58,842 nucleotides of DNA from Polycladidibacter stylochi (GCF_001562055.1 NZ_LLWE01000035.1:1-58842), one strand, 5' to 3'; shown: positions 43,520 through 53,359, counted from the first letter of the stretch. The notes: a model not told the origin generated them from the sequence alone. Made by a program: numbers and translations.

Positions 43520-46267
43520 ATGACTATACTTAACCTTGAAGGTCTTCTTGCCCCAAAGTCCATTGGCATCATTGGCCCGAACTCCCATCAAGATGCGTTG
43601 CTCGAGCGGCTATTCAATTCCATAGAGGCAAGTGGGTTTAAGGGAGAAAAACTTTTTATCTCAAGTGAGCAACATTCCGCTCCACAAGACTATCGTACCT
43701 ATGAAAACTTAGCGGCTTTGAAAGGCGAAAAAGCAACCGCACCTGATTTGGCCATACTATTATCCGAACGCTTTCAATGCTTAGAGCAAATCAAAGAGTT
43801 GGGTGCGATGGGCGTAAAAGCTGCCTTGTTGCCATCCGCCGGTTTTGAACAATGGGAGCAGGGCTTACAAAAAGATGTTCTGGAGGCGGCCCGCCCATAT
43901 AATCTGCGTATTTTAGGTCCGGGCAGTTTGGGAGTGGCCTCGCCGCATGCCAATTTCAGTGCGCTGTTAACACAAGATCAGGCTTTGAAGGGAGATTTGG
44001 CGTTAATTTCGCGCAGCGGCACCATTTTTAACGCAACTCTAGCATGGGCAAAGAACAATCGAATTGGTTTCTCCGGAGCGATATCCTTGGGGCGTCGCCT
44101 TGATGTTGATATATCCGACTTGCTGGACTGGTATGCCATGGACTACCGCAGCAAAGCGATTTTGATGCACTTGGAGACGATTGAGAATCCAAGGAAATTT
44201 CTCTCCGCGGCCCGCGCCGCAGCCCGCGCCAAACCGGTGATAATTATTCGCTCAGGCTCTTCGCGCGATCAACAGCCACAGGGGGTAACGCACTCCGGTC
44301 GTTTAGCCACGCGCGATGCGGTATATGATGCGGCCCTACAAAGGGCCGGTGTGCTGCGTGTGGATGATTTAGACGAAATGTTTGAGGCGGTTGAAACCGT
44401 TACCAGAGTAAAGCCACCCAGTGGTAAGCGCCTGTCTATTCTGGCTAACGGGCGTTCGTTGGCAACACTTGCAGCTGACCGCCTTAAAAAAATGGGCGGA
44501 GAACTCGCTCAGTTAAGCGAACAAACACAAGAAGAATTGGGGCCGCTTACCAGACTGGATGCCAGTTCAGGCAACCCGCTCATTCTTTCAGAAAATGCAA
44601 GTCCGGAAGAGTTTCATCAAGGTTTGGAAATCTTGATGAAGGATAAGAATTGCGATGGCATTCTTGCAGTTGCAGCACCCAATGCATTTAGTGATTATCA
44701 TGGAATTTCGGCTGCCATTGCCGCCGTTGGCCAAAAGAGTAAACGTGGCTATGGCAAAAAACCCGCGATTATTGCGGCACTATCTTGTGGTGGTCAAATG
44801 CCGCGCGAAAAACTGGATGAGGCGGGTGTTCCTTGCCATGCCAGTGCATCCGATGCGGTACGCGGTTTTATGCACCTGGTGCGTTACAAAGAAGCGCAGC
44901 AGCAGCTTATGGCAACGCCCGAAAGTCTGCCAGCCGGTTTCAAGCCCAATACCAAAATTGCCCGCCGCGCCATATCAACTGCATTGCAGCTCGGTAAAAA
45001 CTGGCTGACTCCCATTGAAATACGCGATGTACTGAGTGCCTACCACATTCCTCAGGTAGAAATGTACTTTGCGCGAACACTTAACGAGGTGCAAGAGGCT
45101 GCCAAAGCATATCTTCGTGTCTATGCCAAGCTGGTTATAAAAATAAGCAGTCCTGATCTGATTTTCAAATCTGATGTGGGCGGCGTGCAACTTGATCTTG
45201 ATAGCCCTGAGGCCGCGCGAGAGGCGGCACGACTTATGCTGGAGCGTTTGGCTCAACAGTACCCATCCGCTAAAATTGATGGATTTGAAATCCAACCGCA
45301 AGTAGGCAAACACCAAGCGCTGGAAACCTATGCCGGTTTGGCGGATGATCCGGTTTTCGGACCTGTTGTGGTTTTTGGACGCGGAGGAACATCTGTCGAA
45401 ATCATGGGCGACCGAACCATTGATCTGGTCCCGTTGGACATGAACTTGGCACAGCGTATTGTCCAGCGCAGTAATGCCCGTCCCTTGTTAGAGGGCTTTC
45501 GCAATCGTCCGCCGGCAAATCAGGAAGAAGTTTCGGGCTTATTGGTGAAACTATCGCAAATAGCGATGGATTTCCCGGAGATTCGCGAACTGGACCTCAA
45601 CCCAGTGGTAACAGATCACAATGGGGTTCTGGTTTTGGATGCCCGTATTGCCATTGCACCGGCCGACGCGCGTCCGGGCCGTAAAGGTTTGTCGCGCCTC
45701 TCGATCGTGCCCTATCCCAAAGAGTGGGAGCACACACAAAAACTCAAAAGTGGTGCCAGCGTATTTATTCGCCCCATACGGCCGGAAGACCAGCAACTGA
45801 CCAAATCTTTCTTTGAAAACATCAGTCAGGAAGATTTGCGATTGCGCTTTTTTGCACCGGTGAAAGAATTCAGTCATGGCTTTTTAGCCAAGCTGGTGCA
45901 ACTTGATTATGCCAGAGCAATTGCCTTTGCTGCATTCGATCCGCAAACCAACGAGATGCTTGGCATGGTTCGACTGCACTCAAATCCTGATCATACCGTT
46001 GGCGAGTACGCGGTAATGGTAAAATCAAACCTGAAAGGCCACGGGTTGGGCTGGACCCTAATGCAACTTATCATCAATTATGCACGAGCCGATGGTATTG
46101 CCACCGTAAAGGGCGAGGTTTTGCGCGAAAACACTACAATGCTTGCTATGTGCAAAAAGCTTGGATTTAAAGTTGCCCGCTCGCCAGATGACGATGCTCT
46201 AACAGTAGTAACATTGGACGTAAAGTCCGCGGTGGACGCATCTCTATATACGGAAAGTATTGAGTAA
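43520..46267 (+). CDS. Pat-type protein: ADP-forming acyl-CoA synthetase-like domains plus GNAT acetyltransferase
   Basis: The protein has 915 residues. In order it shows a CoA-binding domain (IGIIGPNSH, LGPGSLGVASPHA), a succinyl-CoA-ligase-like domain (LISRSGTIFNATLAWA; THSGRLATRDAVYDAA), an ATP-grasp domain at about 480-710 (VIKISSPDLIFKSDVGGV, VVFGRGGTSVEIMGDR) and a GNAT domain from about 745 (FIRPIRPEDQQL, GHGLGWTLMQ). The catalytic histidine of the active ligase is not evident where expected: the sequence reads RSGS near VTHSG. That fits protein lysine acetyltransferase Pat (YfiQ) of enteric bacteria, which regulates acetyl-CoA synthetase. The ATG at 43520 follows an AGGAACAGG stretch. 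Confidence 0.88.
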   Translation: MTILNLEGLLAPKSIGIIGPNSHQDALLERLFNSIEASGFKGEKLFISSEQHSAPQDYRTYENLAALKGEKATAPDLAILLSERFQCLEQIKELGAMGVKAALLPSAGFEQWEQGLQKDVLEAARPYNLRILGPGSLGVASPHANFSALLTQDQALKGDLALISRSGTIFNATLAWAKNNRIGFSGAISLGRRLDVDISDLLDWYAMDYRSKAILMHLETIENPRKFLSAARAAARAKPVIIIRSGSSRDQQPQGVTHSGRLATRDAVYDAALQRAGVLRVDDLDEMFEAVETVTRVKPPSGKRLSILANGRSLATLAADRLKKMGGELAQLSEQTQEELGPLTRLDASSGNPLILSENASPEEFHQGLEILMKDKNCDGILAVAAPNAFSDYHGISAAIAAVGQKSKRGYGKKPAIIAALSCGGQMPREKLDEAGVPCHASASDAVRGFMHLVRYKEAQQQLMATPESLPAGFKPNTKIARRAISTALQLGKNWLTPIEIRDVLSAYHIPQVEMYFARTLNEVQEAAKAYLRVYAKLVIKISSPDLIFKSDVGGVQLDLDSPEAAREAARLMLERLAQQYPSAKIDGFEIQPQVGKHQALETYAGLADDPVFGPVVVFGRGGTSVEIMGDRTIDLVPLDMNLAQRIVQRSNARPLLEGFRNRPPANQEEVSGLLVKLSQIAMDFPEIRELDLNPVVTDHNGVLVLDARIAIAPADARPGRKGLSRLSIVPYPKEWEHTQKLKSGASVFIRPIRPEDQQLTKSFFENISQEDLRLRFFAPVKEFSHGFLAKLVQLDYARAIAFAAFDPQTNEMLGMVRLHSNPDHTVGEYAVMVKSNLKGHGLGWTLMQLIINYARADGIATVKGEVLRENTTMLAMCKKLGFKVARSPDDDALTVVTLDVKSAVDASLYTESIE

Positions 46268-46616
46268 ACTGCGTTAGGTGGACATAGCTTGGCCGTTATT
46301 CCCTGCTGTGTCCATTAAACGTGCTTCAGCATTTCTGACCGCAGACAAACACTTCCTAAATTTGGTGTGCTCTGTTCGATCCGGTTACAACGAATTCAAA
46401 ATGACAAAAGGAACTGTGTGCCGCAGATTCCTTAGCTTTTTTGCGATGCGCTGTAATGTAATTTTTCCACTTTATAAAAGACTTTCAAGCCCCTACAGGC
46501 ATGTGGTTGCGTGTCACAGGTGAAACCACTTAGCATTAGCAAAATTAAATTTACGATATTTCGTATGCGAGTGACATTCGAAAGTTAAGTGGATTCAAAC
46601 AGTTTCGTATCACCCA
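46268..46616. other. Gap between the convergent Pat-like and lacI genes
   Basis: I see no supported gene. An 81-codon open frame here has no ribosome site and an unlikely composition. A short palindrome ACGA-TATT-TCGT lies near 46555. Confidence 0.45.
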
Positions 46617-47648
46617 TCAGTTGTTTCTTGGGGGAGCAGTACTACTGCGAACAACCAAATTAACGGGCATAAATTTGATCTTCTCATCCTCTTCTTTTTT
46701 ATCGCCAGCAATCAAATCTATGAGCAACTTGGCAGCTTGTGTGCCAATTTCTGTGCGCGGTTGATGAATGGTTGTAAGCGGAGGTATATAGTGGCGCGCG
46801 ATCTCAATATCGTCGAACCCCACGACAGAAACATCAAGGGGTACTTTAAACCCCATGTGATTTAATTCAGAAATGAAACCAAGCGCCATCTCATCACTCA
46901 AACAGAAAACGGAAGTCGGGCGGCGTGAAAGGTTTGCCCAGCTCGCAGCGGCACGCGCACCAGAGGAAATCGAATAGTCTCCTTCAAAAGACCACTCCTC
47001 AACAACAGGTAGCCCGAGTGCTTCAATGGTTTTATACGCGCCCTCTAATCGTGCCTGTGAAATCCTATTGTATTTAGGACCACTAACCACACCAATGCGC
47101 CAATGCCCTAATTCGTGTAAATGCGAAATCGCGAGTTTGGATGCATGCATATTGTCGACGCGTACACACGGAAACGGGTCATTTTCCAGCCACTCACAGG
47201 CGCACACAATTTTGGGTGGCGCAGAGCCAACGCTAATGTTTTTAACTTTGTCGAGCGGCAATGAGCCATCCATAATGATAATACCGTCGCAGCGGTTCAT
47301 AAGGAGGTATTGAAAAACACGGTCTTCACTGGCTCCAGGTTGCATACTATCGACAATGAGTAGGTTCAAACCGGCTTTGGAAGCTTCCAATTCGATTCCT
47401 GCAAGCAATTGTGAGAAGAAAGGGTTGCCCAAATTCGGCACCAAAGCAACCAATGCACCACTACGTTGTTGCCTCAAGTTTCGTGCAGTACTGTTAAGTC
47501 GATAGCCGGTTTTTTCGACAGCATCCAACACAGCCTTTCGAGTTGCTTTCGAAACTTTTTCCGGCATGCTGAGGGTTCGACTTACGGTTGCTGTCGATAC
47601 ACCAGCCATACGTGCGACATCTTGTATTTTTGTTATATTTTTTCTCAT
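46617..47648 (-). CDS. LacI-family transcriptional regulator
   Basis: This sugar-responsive repressor has 343 residues from the ATG at 47648, which places the helix-turn-helix (TKIQDVARMAGVSTATVSRTL) at the usual N-terminal position; longer starts up to 47723 are possible and no start has a strong ribosome site. The periplasmic-binding-like ligand domain contains VVGFDDIEIARHYIPPLTTI. It is divergent from the sugar ABC operon and its likely operators lie in that gap. Confidence 0.93.
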   Translation of the reverse strand: MRKNITKIQDVARMAGVSTATVSRTLSMPEKVSKATRKAVLDAVEKTGYRLNSTARNLRQQRSGALVALVPNLGNPFFSQLLAGIELEASKAGLNLLIVDSMQPGASEDRVFQYLLMNRCDGIIIMDGSLPLDKVKNISVGSAPPKIVCACEWLENDPFPCVRVDNMHASKLAISHLHELGHWRIGVVSGPKYNRISQARLEGAYKTIEALGLPVVEEWSFEGDYSISSGARAAASWANLSRRPTSVFCLSDEMALGFISELNHMGFKVPLDVSVVGFDDIEIARHYIPPLTTIHQPRTEIGTQAAKLLIDLIAGDKKEEDEKIKFMPVNLVVRSSTAPPRNN

Positions 47649-47731
47649 CTTAACACTACTACTGTTTTTGGTAGGCATTTGCATTGCAAAAATATACTTG
47701 ACTCTAAATGACTTCGAGTTCAAGTTGAAAA

Positions 47732-47745
47732 TGTAAACGATTACA
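47732..47745. promoter_or_regulatory. LacI-type operator 1
   Basis: TGTAAACGATTACA matches the LacI/GalR-family palindrome around a central CG, 84 bases from the likely lacI start. Confidence 0.7.
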
Positions 47746-47762
47746 CATTTTGTATTTTAAGA

Positions 47763-47776
47763 TGTAAACGTTTTCA
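47763..47776. promoter_or_regulatory. LacI-type operator 2
   Basis: TGTAAACGTTTTCA is a second site, centred 31 bases from operator 1, or about three helical turns, so both would sit on the same face of the DNA. Confidence 0.65.
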
Positions 47777-47847
47777 TAGGGCCGGTCGGCTCAGTTGCGG
47801 TCAGCTGGGAGGTTGGCCTAAATCGATTTTCTTTGGGAGGTTAGTCC

Positions 47848-49089
47848 ATGAATCTATTTAAAGGACTTCTTGCAGCTACAACTATTCTTGGCACCGTTAA
47901 TGTTGCAAGTGCTGTAGAACTTGAAGTCACCCACTGGTGGACATCCGGTGGTGAAGCTGCTGCTGTTAAAGTGATGGCTGAAGCATTTGATAAAACTGGT
48001 CACAAATGGGTAGATGGCGCGATTGCCGGTGGCGGTAATGCACGTCCTATGATTATTAGCCGAATTGGTGGTGGCGACCCTATGGGTGCAACCCAGTTTG
48101 CAACTGGCCGCGATGCTGAAGATCTAATTCGCGCAGGTCTTATGACTGACTTGACTGAATTGGCCGAGAAGGAAGGTTGGAAGGATATTGTTCGTCCAAG
48201 CAAACTTCTCGATTCTTGTACAATTGATGGTCGCATCTATTGTGTGCCTGTAAACATTCACTCGTTCCAGTGGATGTGGCTAAACCGTAAGGTTTATGAA
48301 GACAATGGTCTGAAAGTTCCAACAAATTGGGCAGAGTTTGCAGCTGCGGCTCCAGCGCTGAAAGAAAAAGGTGTAACACCTTTGGCCGTTGGCGGCGAAA
48401 ACTGGCAGCTTGTTGGTATGGCAGGTACATTTATGGCTGCAATGGGTGGCTCTGAAATGTACAAGAAAATCTACATCGAAAAAGATGTAGAAGCTGCAAA
48501 AAGTCCTGAAATGACCAAGGTGTTTGAAGCAATTGCAGCTTCACGTACAATGGTTGATAAGGGCTATGTTGGCCGCGCATGGAATGATGCCACCAATATG
48601 GTGATTGCCGGTAAAGCAGGCGCTCAAATCATGGGTGACTGGGCACAAGGTGAATTTGCCGTATCAGGTAAAGTCGCAGGTGTAGATTATGACTGCCTGC
48701 CAGGTCTTGGCGTTAATCCGGTTCTGGATACCGGTGGTGATGCGTTCTTCTTCCCGAAACCAAAAGGCGATAAGCCTGAGGTTGTAAAGGCACAGCTTGA
48801 ACTGGCCTCACTCTTGCTCTCCAAGCAAGTACAGGTAGATTTCAATCTGATGAAGGGCTCTTTGCCAGTACGCGGTGACGTTGATTTGAATACAGCTAAC
48901 ACCTGTATGAAAAAGGGTATCAAGATTCTTGAAAACCCGGATAACGTCATGCCTTCACAAGAGCAAACCTTTACGCCTGACGCACAAGGCCAGCTCGAAG
49001 ATCTCTGGGTAGAGTTCTTCAATAATCCAGACTTAAGCGTTGAAGTAGCTCAAAAACGCTTTGTTGAAATCATCAAATACGCAGAATAA
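47848..49089 (+). CDS. Sugar ABC transporter substrate-binding protein (glucose/mannose-type, CUT1)
   Basis: This periplasmic binding protein has 413 residues and a signal peptide ending VASA. The start of the mature protein, ELEVTHWWTSGGEAAAV, and the segment AGGGNARPMI resemble glucose/mannose-binding GtsA-like proteins. Three cysteines in the mature chain (two in DSCTIDGRIYC) may form disulfides. GGGAGG precedes the ATG. It is first in the operon and followed by an mRNA-stabilising hairpin. Confidence 0.93.
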   Translation: MNLFKGLLAATTILGTVNVASAVELEVTHWWTSGGEAAAVKVMAEAFDKTGHKWVDGAIAGGGNARPMIISRIGGGDPMGATQFATGRDAEDLIRAGLMTDLTELAEKEGWKDIVRPSKLLDSCTIDGRIYCVPVNIHSFQWMWLNRKVYEDNGLKVPTNWAEFAAAAPALKEKGVTPLAVGGENWQLVGMAGTFMAAMGGSEMYKKIYIEKDVEAAKSPEMTKVFEAIAASRTMVDKGYVGRAWNDATNMVIAGKAGAQIMGDWAQGEFAVSGKVAGVDYDCLPGLGVNPVLDTGGDAFFFPKPKGDKPEVVKAQLELASLLLSKQVQVDFNLMKGSLPVRGDVDLNTANTCMKKGIKILENPDNVMPSQEQTFTPDAQGQLEDLWVEFFNNPDLSVEVAQKRFVEIIKYAE

Positions 49090-49108
49090 TATTGTAATAA
49101 TAGGAAAG

Positions 49109-49135
49109 GGTGCGCTAGCTGTTTGCTAGCGCACC
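49109..49135 (+). other. Hairpin between binding-protein and permease genes
   Basis: GGTGCGCTAGC and GCTAGCGCACC form a perfect 11-bp stem with a five-base loop and no T tract. It probably stabilises the binding-protein mRNA, as in maltose-type operons. Confidence 0.65.
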
Positions 49136-49153
49136 GGCTCCGGGAGGTCCCCC

Positions 49154-50047
49154 ATGTCAGCTGGCCGCGCTCAGGCTTTCTGGCTCCGCAATCTTACAGC
49201 TAAGATTGCAGCTATCCCGATGATCCTGACATCCCTAGTCATTTTCATTGGTTGTTCCATTTGGACAGTTGTTTATTCTTTTACATCGTCAAGGTCTTTA
49301 CCTGTTACTGATTTTGTAGGTTTTCGCCAATACGAGCGCCTTTTTGGTGCACACCGTTGGAGTTTAGCCGTAGAAAACATAGCAATTTATGGTGTTTTGA
49401 CATTGGTTTTTGCTTTAACTGTTGGTTTTATACTGGCAGCTCTACTAGATCAGAAGATAAGATTTGAAAGTATATTTAGAACTATCTTCCTTTATCCCTA
49501 CGCTATGTCATTTATTGTTACTGGTGTGGTGTGGCAATGGATGTTCAACCCGGGTCTTGGTATTCAGCACTTCGTCCGCCAACTGGGATTTGAGAACTTT
49601 ACTTTCGATCTGATCTCAAACAGAAATACCGTCATTTATGCAATTGCTATTGCCGGTATTTGGCAGATCACTGGCTTTGCTATGGTCTTGATGTTGGCAG
49701 GCCTACGCGCTGTTGATGACCAGATTTGGAAGGCTTCGCGTGTTGATGGTATTCCCGCCTGGAAAACTTACGTGATGATCATAATTCCAATGATGCGTGG
49801 GGTTTTTGTTACCTCCTTGGTCATTATCGCAGCTGGCATTGTTAAGCTTTATGACCTTGTTGTTGCCATGACAAATGGTGGTCCAGGCTTCGCGTCAGAT
49901 GTTCCAGCCATGTACGTTTATAACTGGCTGTTTGAACGCGCAAACCTTGGTCACGCAATGGCTGCCTCAACCATGATGCTGCTCACCGTGCTGATTATTA
50001 TGGTTCCGTGGTTTTACATGGAATACGGCCGTAAGAATAAGAATTGA
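49154..50047 (+). CDS. Sugar ABC transporter permease (MalF/GtsB type)
   Basis: The protein has 297 residues and six membrane helices. The EAA loop contacting the ATPase is WKASRVDGIPAWKTYVMIIIP, cut here to ASRVDGIPAWKTY. It forms the channel with the next gene product. GGGAGG precedes the ATG. Confidence 0.95.
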   Translation: MSAGRAQAFWLRNLTAKIAAIPMILTSLVIFIGCSIWTVVYSFTSSRSLPVTDFVGFRQYERLFGAHRWSLAVENIAIYGVLTLVFALTVGFILAALLDQKIRFESIFRTIFLYPYAMSFIVTGVVWQWMFNPGLGIQHFVRQLGFENFTFDLISNRNTVIYAIAIAGIWQITGFAMVLMLAGLRAVDDQIWKASRVDGIPAWKTYVMIIIPMMRGVFVTSLVIIAAGIVKLYDLVVAMTNGGPGFASDVPAMYVYNWLFERANLGHAMAASTMMLLTVLIIMVPWFYMEYGRKNKN

Positions 50048-50055
50048 GGTAAGAG

Positions 50056-50940
50056 ATGAAAAATGAACCTAAAGGTCCGCGTCCGCGCAAGGCCTTCTCC
50101 CCTGGGCGCATAATGCTCTATTCAATTCTTGTTGTTGCAGCAATTTATTACGCCTTGCCACTTTATATTATGATTGTAACCTCTTTAAAGGGCATGCCCG
50201 AAATTCGTATGGGCAATATCTTTGCTCCCCCGGTCGAGGTTACTTTCGCCCCATGGGTTAAAGCATGGGATAGTGCTTGCACAGGTCTGTATTGTGAAGG
50301 TTTGAAAGTTGGTTTTTGGAACTCTGTAAAGATTACAGTGCCAAGTGTAATTGTCTCTATTGCAGTTGCATCTGTAAATGGCTATGCGCTGGTGAATTGG
50401 AAGTTCAAAGGCTCAGAGTTTTTCTTTGCAGTGCTGATTTTCGGCTCTTTCATACCCTATCAGGTCATGCTGTACCCACTGGTTATTATAACACGTGAAC
50501 TGGGTATATTCGGATCACTCTGGGCCGTTATCTTTGTACATACCATTTTTGGTATGCCGCTTTTGACCCTAATTTTCCGAAATTACTTTGCGGCTTTACC
50601 AGAAGAGTTGTTCAAGGCGGCGCGCGTTGATGGTGCAGGTTTTTGGGGCATTTATTGGAAAGTACTTGTGCCAATGGCAACGCCGATCTTTGTTGTCGCT
50701 GTTATTCTACAAGTAACTGGTATTTGGAATGACTTCCTGTTTGGTATTGTTTTTGCCGGACAACCCAACTTCCCTATGACCGTCCAGCTTAATAACATCG
50801 TCAATACTACTCAGGGCATTAAAGAATATAACGTGAATATGGCAGCTACCATGCTTACAGCTATGGTGCCTCTGGTGATCTACTTTGTCTCCGGCCGGTT
50901 TTTTGTTCGCGGCATCGCCGCAGGTGCTGTCAAAGGATAA
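50056..50940 (+). CDS. Sugar ABC transporter permease (MalG/GtsC type)
   Basis: The protein has 294 residues and six membrane helices with EAA loop FKAARVDGAGFWGIYWKVLV. It begins eight bases after the first permease gene and ends five bases before the ATPase gene, so the three are tightly coupled. Confidence 0.95.
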   Translation: MKNEPKGPRPRKAFSPGRIMLYSILVVAAIYYALPLYIMIVTSLKGMPEIRMGNIFAPPVEVTFAPWVKAWDSACTGLYCEGLKVGFWNSVKITVPSVIVSIAVASVNGYALVNWKFKGSEFFFAVLIFGSFIPYQVMLYPLVIITRELGIFGSLWAVIFVHTIFGMPLLTLIFRNYFAALPEELFKAARVDGAGFWGIYWKVLVPMATPIFVVAVILQVTGIWNDFLFGIVFAGQPNFPMTVQLNNIVNTTQGIKEYNVNMAATMLTAMVPLVIYFVSGRFFVRGIAAGAVKG

Positions 50941-50945
50941 TTATC

Positions 50946-52031
50946 ATGAACTCTATTGAAATTCGGGATCTTGTTTTAAGATTTGGCAAAACAACAGTAC
51001 TGCAAGATTTGGACCTGGATATTGAACAGGGTGAGTTTTTGGTACTGCTTGGTTCATCCGGCTGTGGTAAGTCAACGCTACTCAACTGTATTGCTGGCCT
51101 GCTGGAAGTTTCAGAAGGGCAAATCTTCATCAACGGTCGCAACGTGACTTGGGAAGAGCCCAAGGATCGCGGCATTGGTATGGTTTTCCAATCTTATGCG
51201 CTTTATCCGCAAATGACTGTGAAGGGCAACCTTTCATTTGGTCTCAAAAATGCGGGAGCCTCTAAAGAGGAAATAGAAAAGCGTATTAAAAACGCATCAC
51301 AAATGCTGCAAATCGAAAACCTGCTGCAGCGCAAGCCAGCCGAGCTTTCCGGTGGTCAGCGTCAACGTGTGGCAATTGGCCGTGCGCTGGTGCGAGATGC
51401 TGATGTCTTCTTGTTCGACGAACCGCTGTCAAACTTGGATGCAAAACTGCGCACAGAGCTGCGGGTAGAGTTAAAGCAGCTGCATAAGCGCCTGCAAAAT
51501 ACCATGATTTATGTGACGCACGATCAAATTGAGGCCATGACATTGGCCGATCGTATCGCCATCATGAAAAATGGTTTCATTCAACAGCTTGATAGCCCTG
51601 CAACGATTTATAATCGCCCAAAAAATAAATTTGTGGCCGGGTTTATTGGTTCGCCAGCAATGAACTTTTTAGAAGGTACTTTGGACTGCACTGGCGAGCC
51701 GCACTTTGTGGTAGGCGAAGCGAAAATTCCATTAGCAGGCTACGAATTTAGTCAAAACCTGGAAGGCAAAACCCAAAGCAGTTTTGGTATTCGCCCCGAG
51801 CACATCGTTTATGGCGAGGAAGCCCAAAAGGCACCGTTTAATGCCAAAGTCACCGTCGATGTGTTTGAACCTATGGGGTCCGACACACAAGTATGGGCAC
51901 ATGTGGAAGGGCAAAACTTCCGCTTCCGCATCGATGGTCGAGATAAAATTGCCAATGGTGATGAGATGCTTATCGGTTTTGATCCTGCCTGTGCCTCCAT
52001 TTTCCATGGTGAAACTGAAGAACGCATTTAA
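50946..52031 (+). CDS. Sugar ABC transporter ATP-binding protein (MalK/UgpC family)
   Basis: This 361-residue ATPase powers the transporter. Walker A is GSSGCGKST, the signature is LSGGQRQRVAIGRAL, Walker B is VFLFDEPLSNLD and the switch is YVTHDQIEAMTLADR. The C-terminal TOBE-type domain of about 120 residues is regulatory. A hairpin follows at 52050. Confidence 0.97.
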   Translation: MNSIEIRDLVLRFGKTTVLQDLDLDIEQGEFLVLLGSSGCGKSTLLNCIAGLLEVSEGQIFINGRNVTWEEPKDRGIGMVFQSYALYPQMTVKGNLSFGLKNAGASKEEIEKRIKNASQMLQIENLLQRKPAELSGGQRQRVAIGRALVRDADVFLFDEPLSNLDAKLRTELRVELKQLHKRLQNTMIYVTHDQIEAMTLADRIAIMKNGFIQQLDSPATIYNRPKNKFVAGFIGSPAMNFLEGTLDCTGEPHFVVGEAKIPLAGYEFSQNLEGKTQSSFGIRPEHIVYGEEAQKAPFNAKVTVDVFEPMGSDTQVWAHVEGQNFRFRIDGRDKIANGDEMLIGFDPACASIFHGETEERI

Positions 52032-52049
52032 ACCGTGTTGCAAAGTATG

Positions 52050-52079
52050 CGCCGCAGAGCCCCTGGTTCTGCGGCGTTT
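52050..52079 (+). terminator. Terminator after the sugar ABC ATPase
   Basis: CGCCGCAGA and TCTGCGGCG form a 9-bp stem followed by only three T residues, so partial read-through into the oxidoreductase gene is likely. Confidence 0.6.
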
Positions 52080-52192
52080 AAGTAACTAAGCATATTTCTT
52101 ACAATCAGCTATTCAACGGCTCTTGGGAATAGTTTTTTGGGATTTAATTTGCAGTTTTCATATTCAACAATCGTGTAGGAATGAGGTGCCAA

Positions 52193-53353
52193 ATGCAAAC
52201 GAAACTAAAAGTCGGCATTATCGGTTGCGGTCATATTTTTGACACCTACATGAGACTGGCACCATTATTCGGCAGTATAGAAATTGTTGCCTGCAGTGAT
52301 TTGAATATGGAAGTTGCGCGTAAATACGCCAATGAGTACGGCCTTAAAGCGATCAGTGTTGAAGCGTTACTGCAAGATACATCCATTGATATTATTGCAA
52401 ACTTAAGTACCCCGCGTGCGCACTATGATATCAATAAGAGATCATTACTGGCAGGCAAACACGTTTTTTGCGAAAAGCCAATGGCTTTAACCAAGCAAGA
52501 AGCGCTGGAGTTAATTGAACTCTCTGAAAAACAACAGCGACGATTAGGCATTGCGCCTGATACTTTTTTTGGCGGCGCAAACCAGCAAGCACGCCATTTG
52601 CTCGACCAGGGAACGCTTGGCAAAATCATTGGCGGTACATGCCACTTGCTCAATCACGGTATGGAAAGCTGGCATCCAAATCCTGCAAGCTTTTTCCAAG
52701 TCGGTGGCGGTCCCTTGTTTGATATGGGGCCCTATTATCTATCTGTTCTTATTAATTTGCTTGGGCCGGTTCGCCAGGTTGCGGCCATGTCATCAATTGT
52801 GCAAAAAGAGCGCACCATAACATCAAAGCTGTTATATGGGCAAAAAATTCAAGTGGAGACACCCACTACAGTAAATGGGGTTCTTGAATTTCACTGTGGC
52901 GCTCTTGTCACTCTTACCATGAGTTGGGATGTGTGGGAAACAGCTCACGAGCCCATTGAAATATATGGAGAAACCGGAACTCTGCATTTGCCGGATCCCA
53001 ACTTCTTTGGTGGCGATCTACGCTTGACCAATGGCAAGACGCTGGTTGAAAACTTGCCTCTTTGGGATCATCCGCTGTCCCGATTGAATGAAACCTGTAG
53101 TGGTGACGGTATTCCTGTTGCCAATTACCGCTGTAGCGGCCTTGCCGACATGGCCAACGCAATTACTCAAGGCAGAGCACACCGTTGTTCCCAAGAGTTG
53201 GCTCTGCATATAATCGATATCATTAGTTCCATACTGCAAGCAGGCGCAACACGTGAATATGTTTCTCTAACAACCACGTGCGCAAGGCCCGAGCCCTTGA
53301 ATGTCGATCAAGCAAGCAAGCTGTTTCATATTGATGAAAGCATACCCGCCTAA
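52193..53353 (+). CDS. Gfo/Idh/MocA-family NAD(P)-dependent oxidoreductase
   Basis: The protein has 386 residues. The N-terminal Rossmann fold has VGIIGCGHIFD and the family EKP motif is CEKPMAL, with the C-terminal substrate domain around GGGPLFDMGPYYLSVLINL. The family oxidises or epimerises sugars and inositols. Its position behind a sugar ABC operon suggests catabolism of the imported sugar. The ATG at 52193 has GAGGTG upstream. Confidence 0.92.
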   Translation: MQTKLKVGIIGCGHIFDTYMRLAPLFGSIEIVACSDLNMEVARKYANEYGLKAISVEALLQDTSIDIIANLSTPRAHYDINKRSLLAGKHVFCEKPMALTKQEALELIELSEKQQRRLGIAPDTFFGGANQQARHLLDQGTLGKIIGGTCHLLNHGMESWHPNPASFFQVGGGPLFDMGPYYLSVLINLLGPVRQVAAMSSIVQKERTITSKLLYGQKIQVETPTTVNGVLEFHCGALVTLTMSWDVWETAHEPIEIYGETGTLHLPDPNFFGGDLRLTNGKTLVENLPLWDHPLSRLNETCSGDGIPVANYRCSGLADMANAITQGRAHRCSQELALHIIDIISSILQAGATREYVSLTTTCARPEPLNVDQASKLFHIDESIPA

Positions 53354-53359
53354 ACCACT

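Noticed and set aside
46278-46523. 81-codon ORF after the Pat-like gene
   Set aside because: No ribosome site, composition unlike its neighbours and no recognisable domain.
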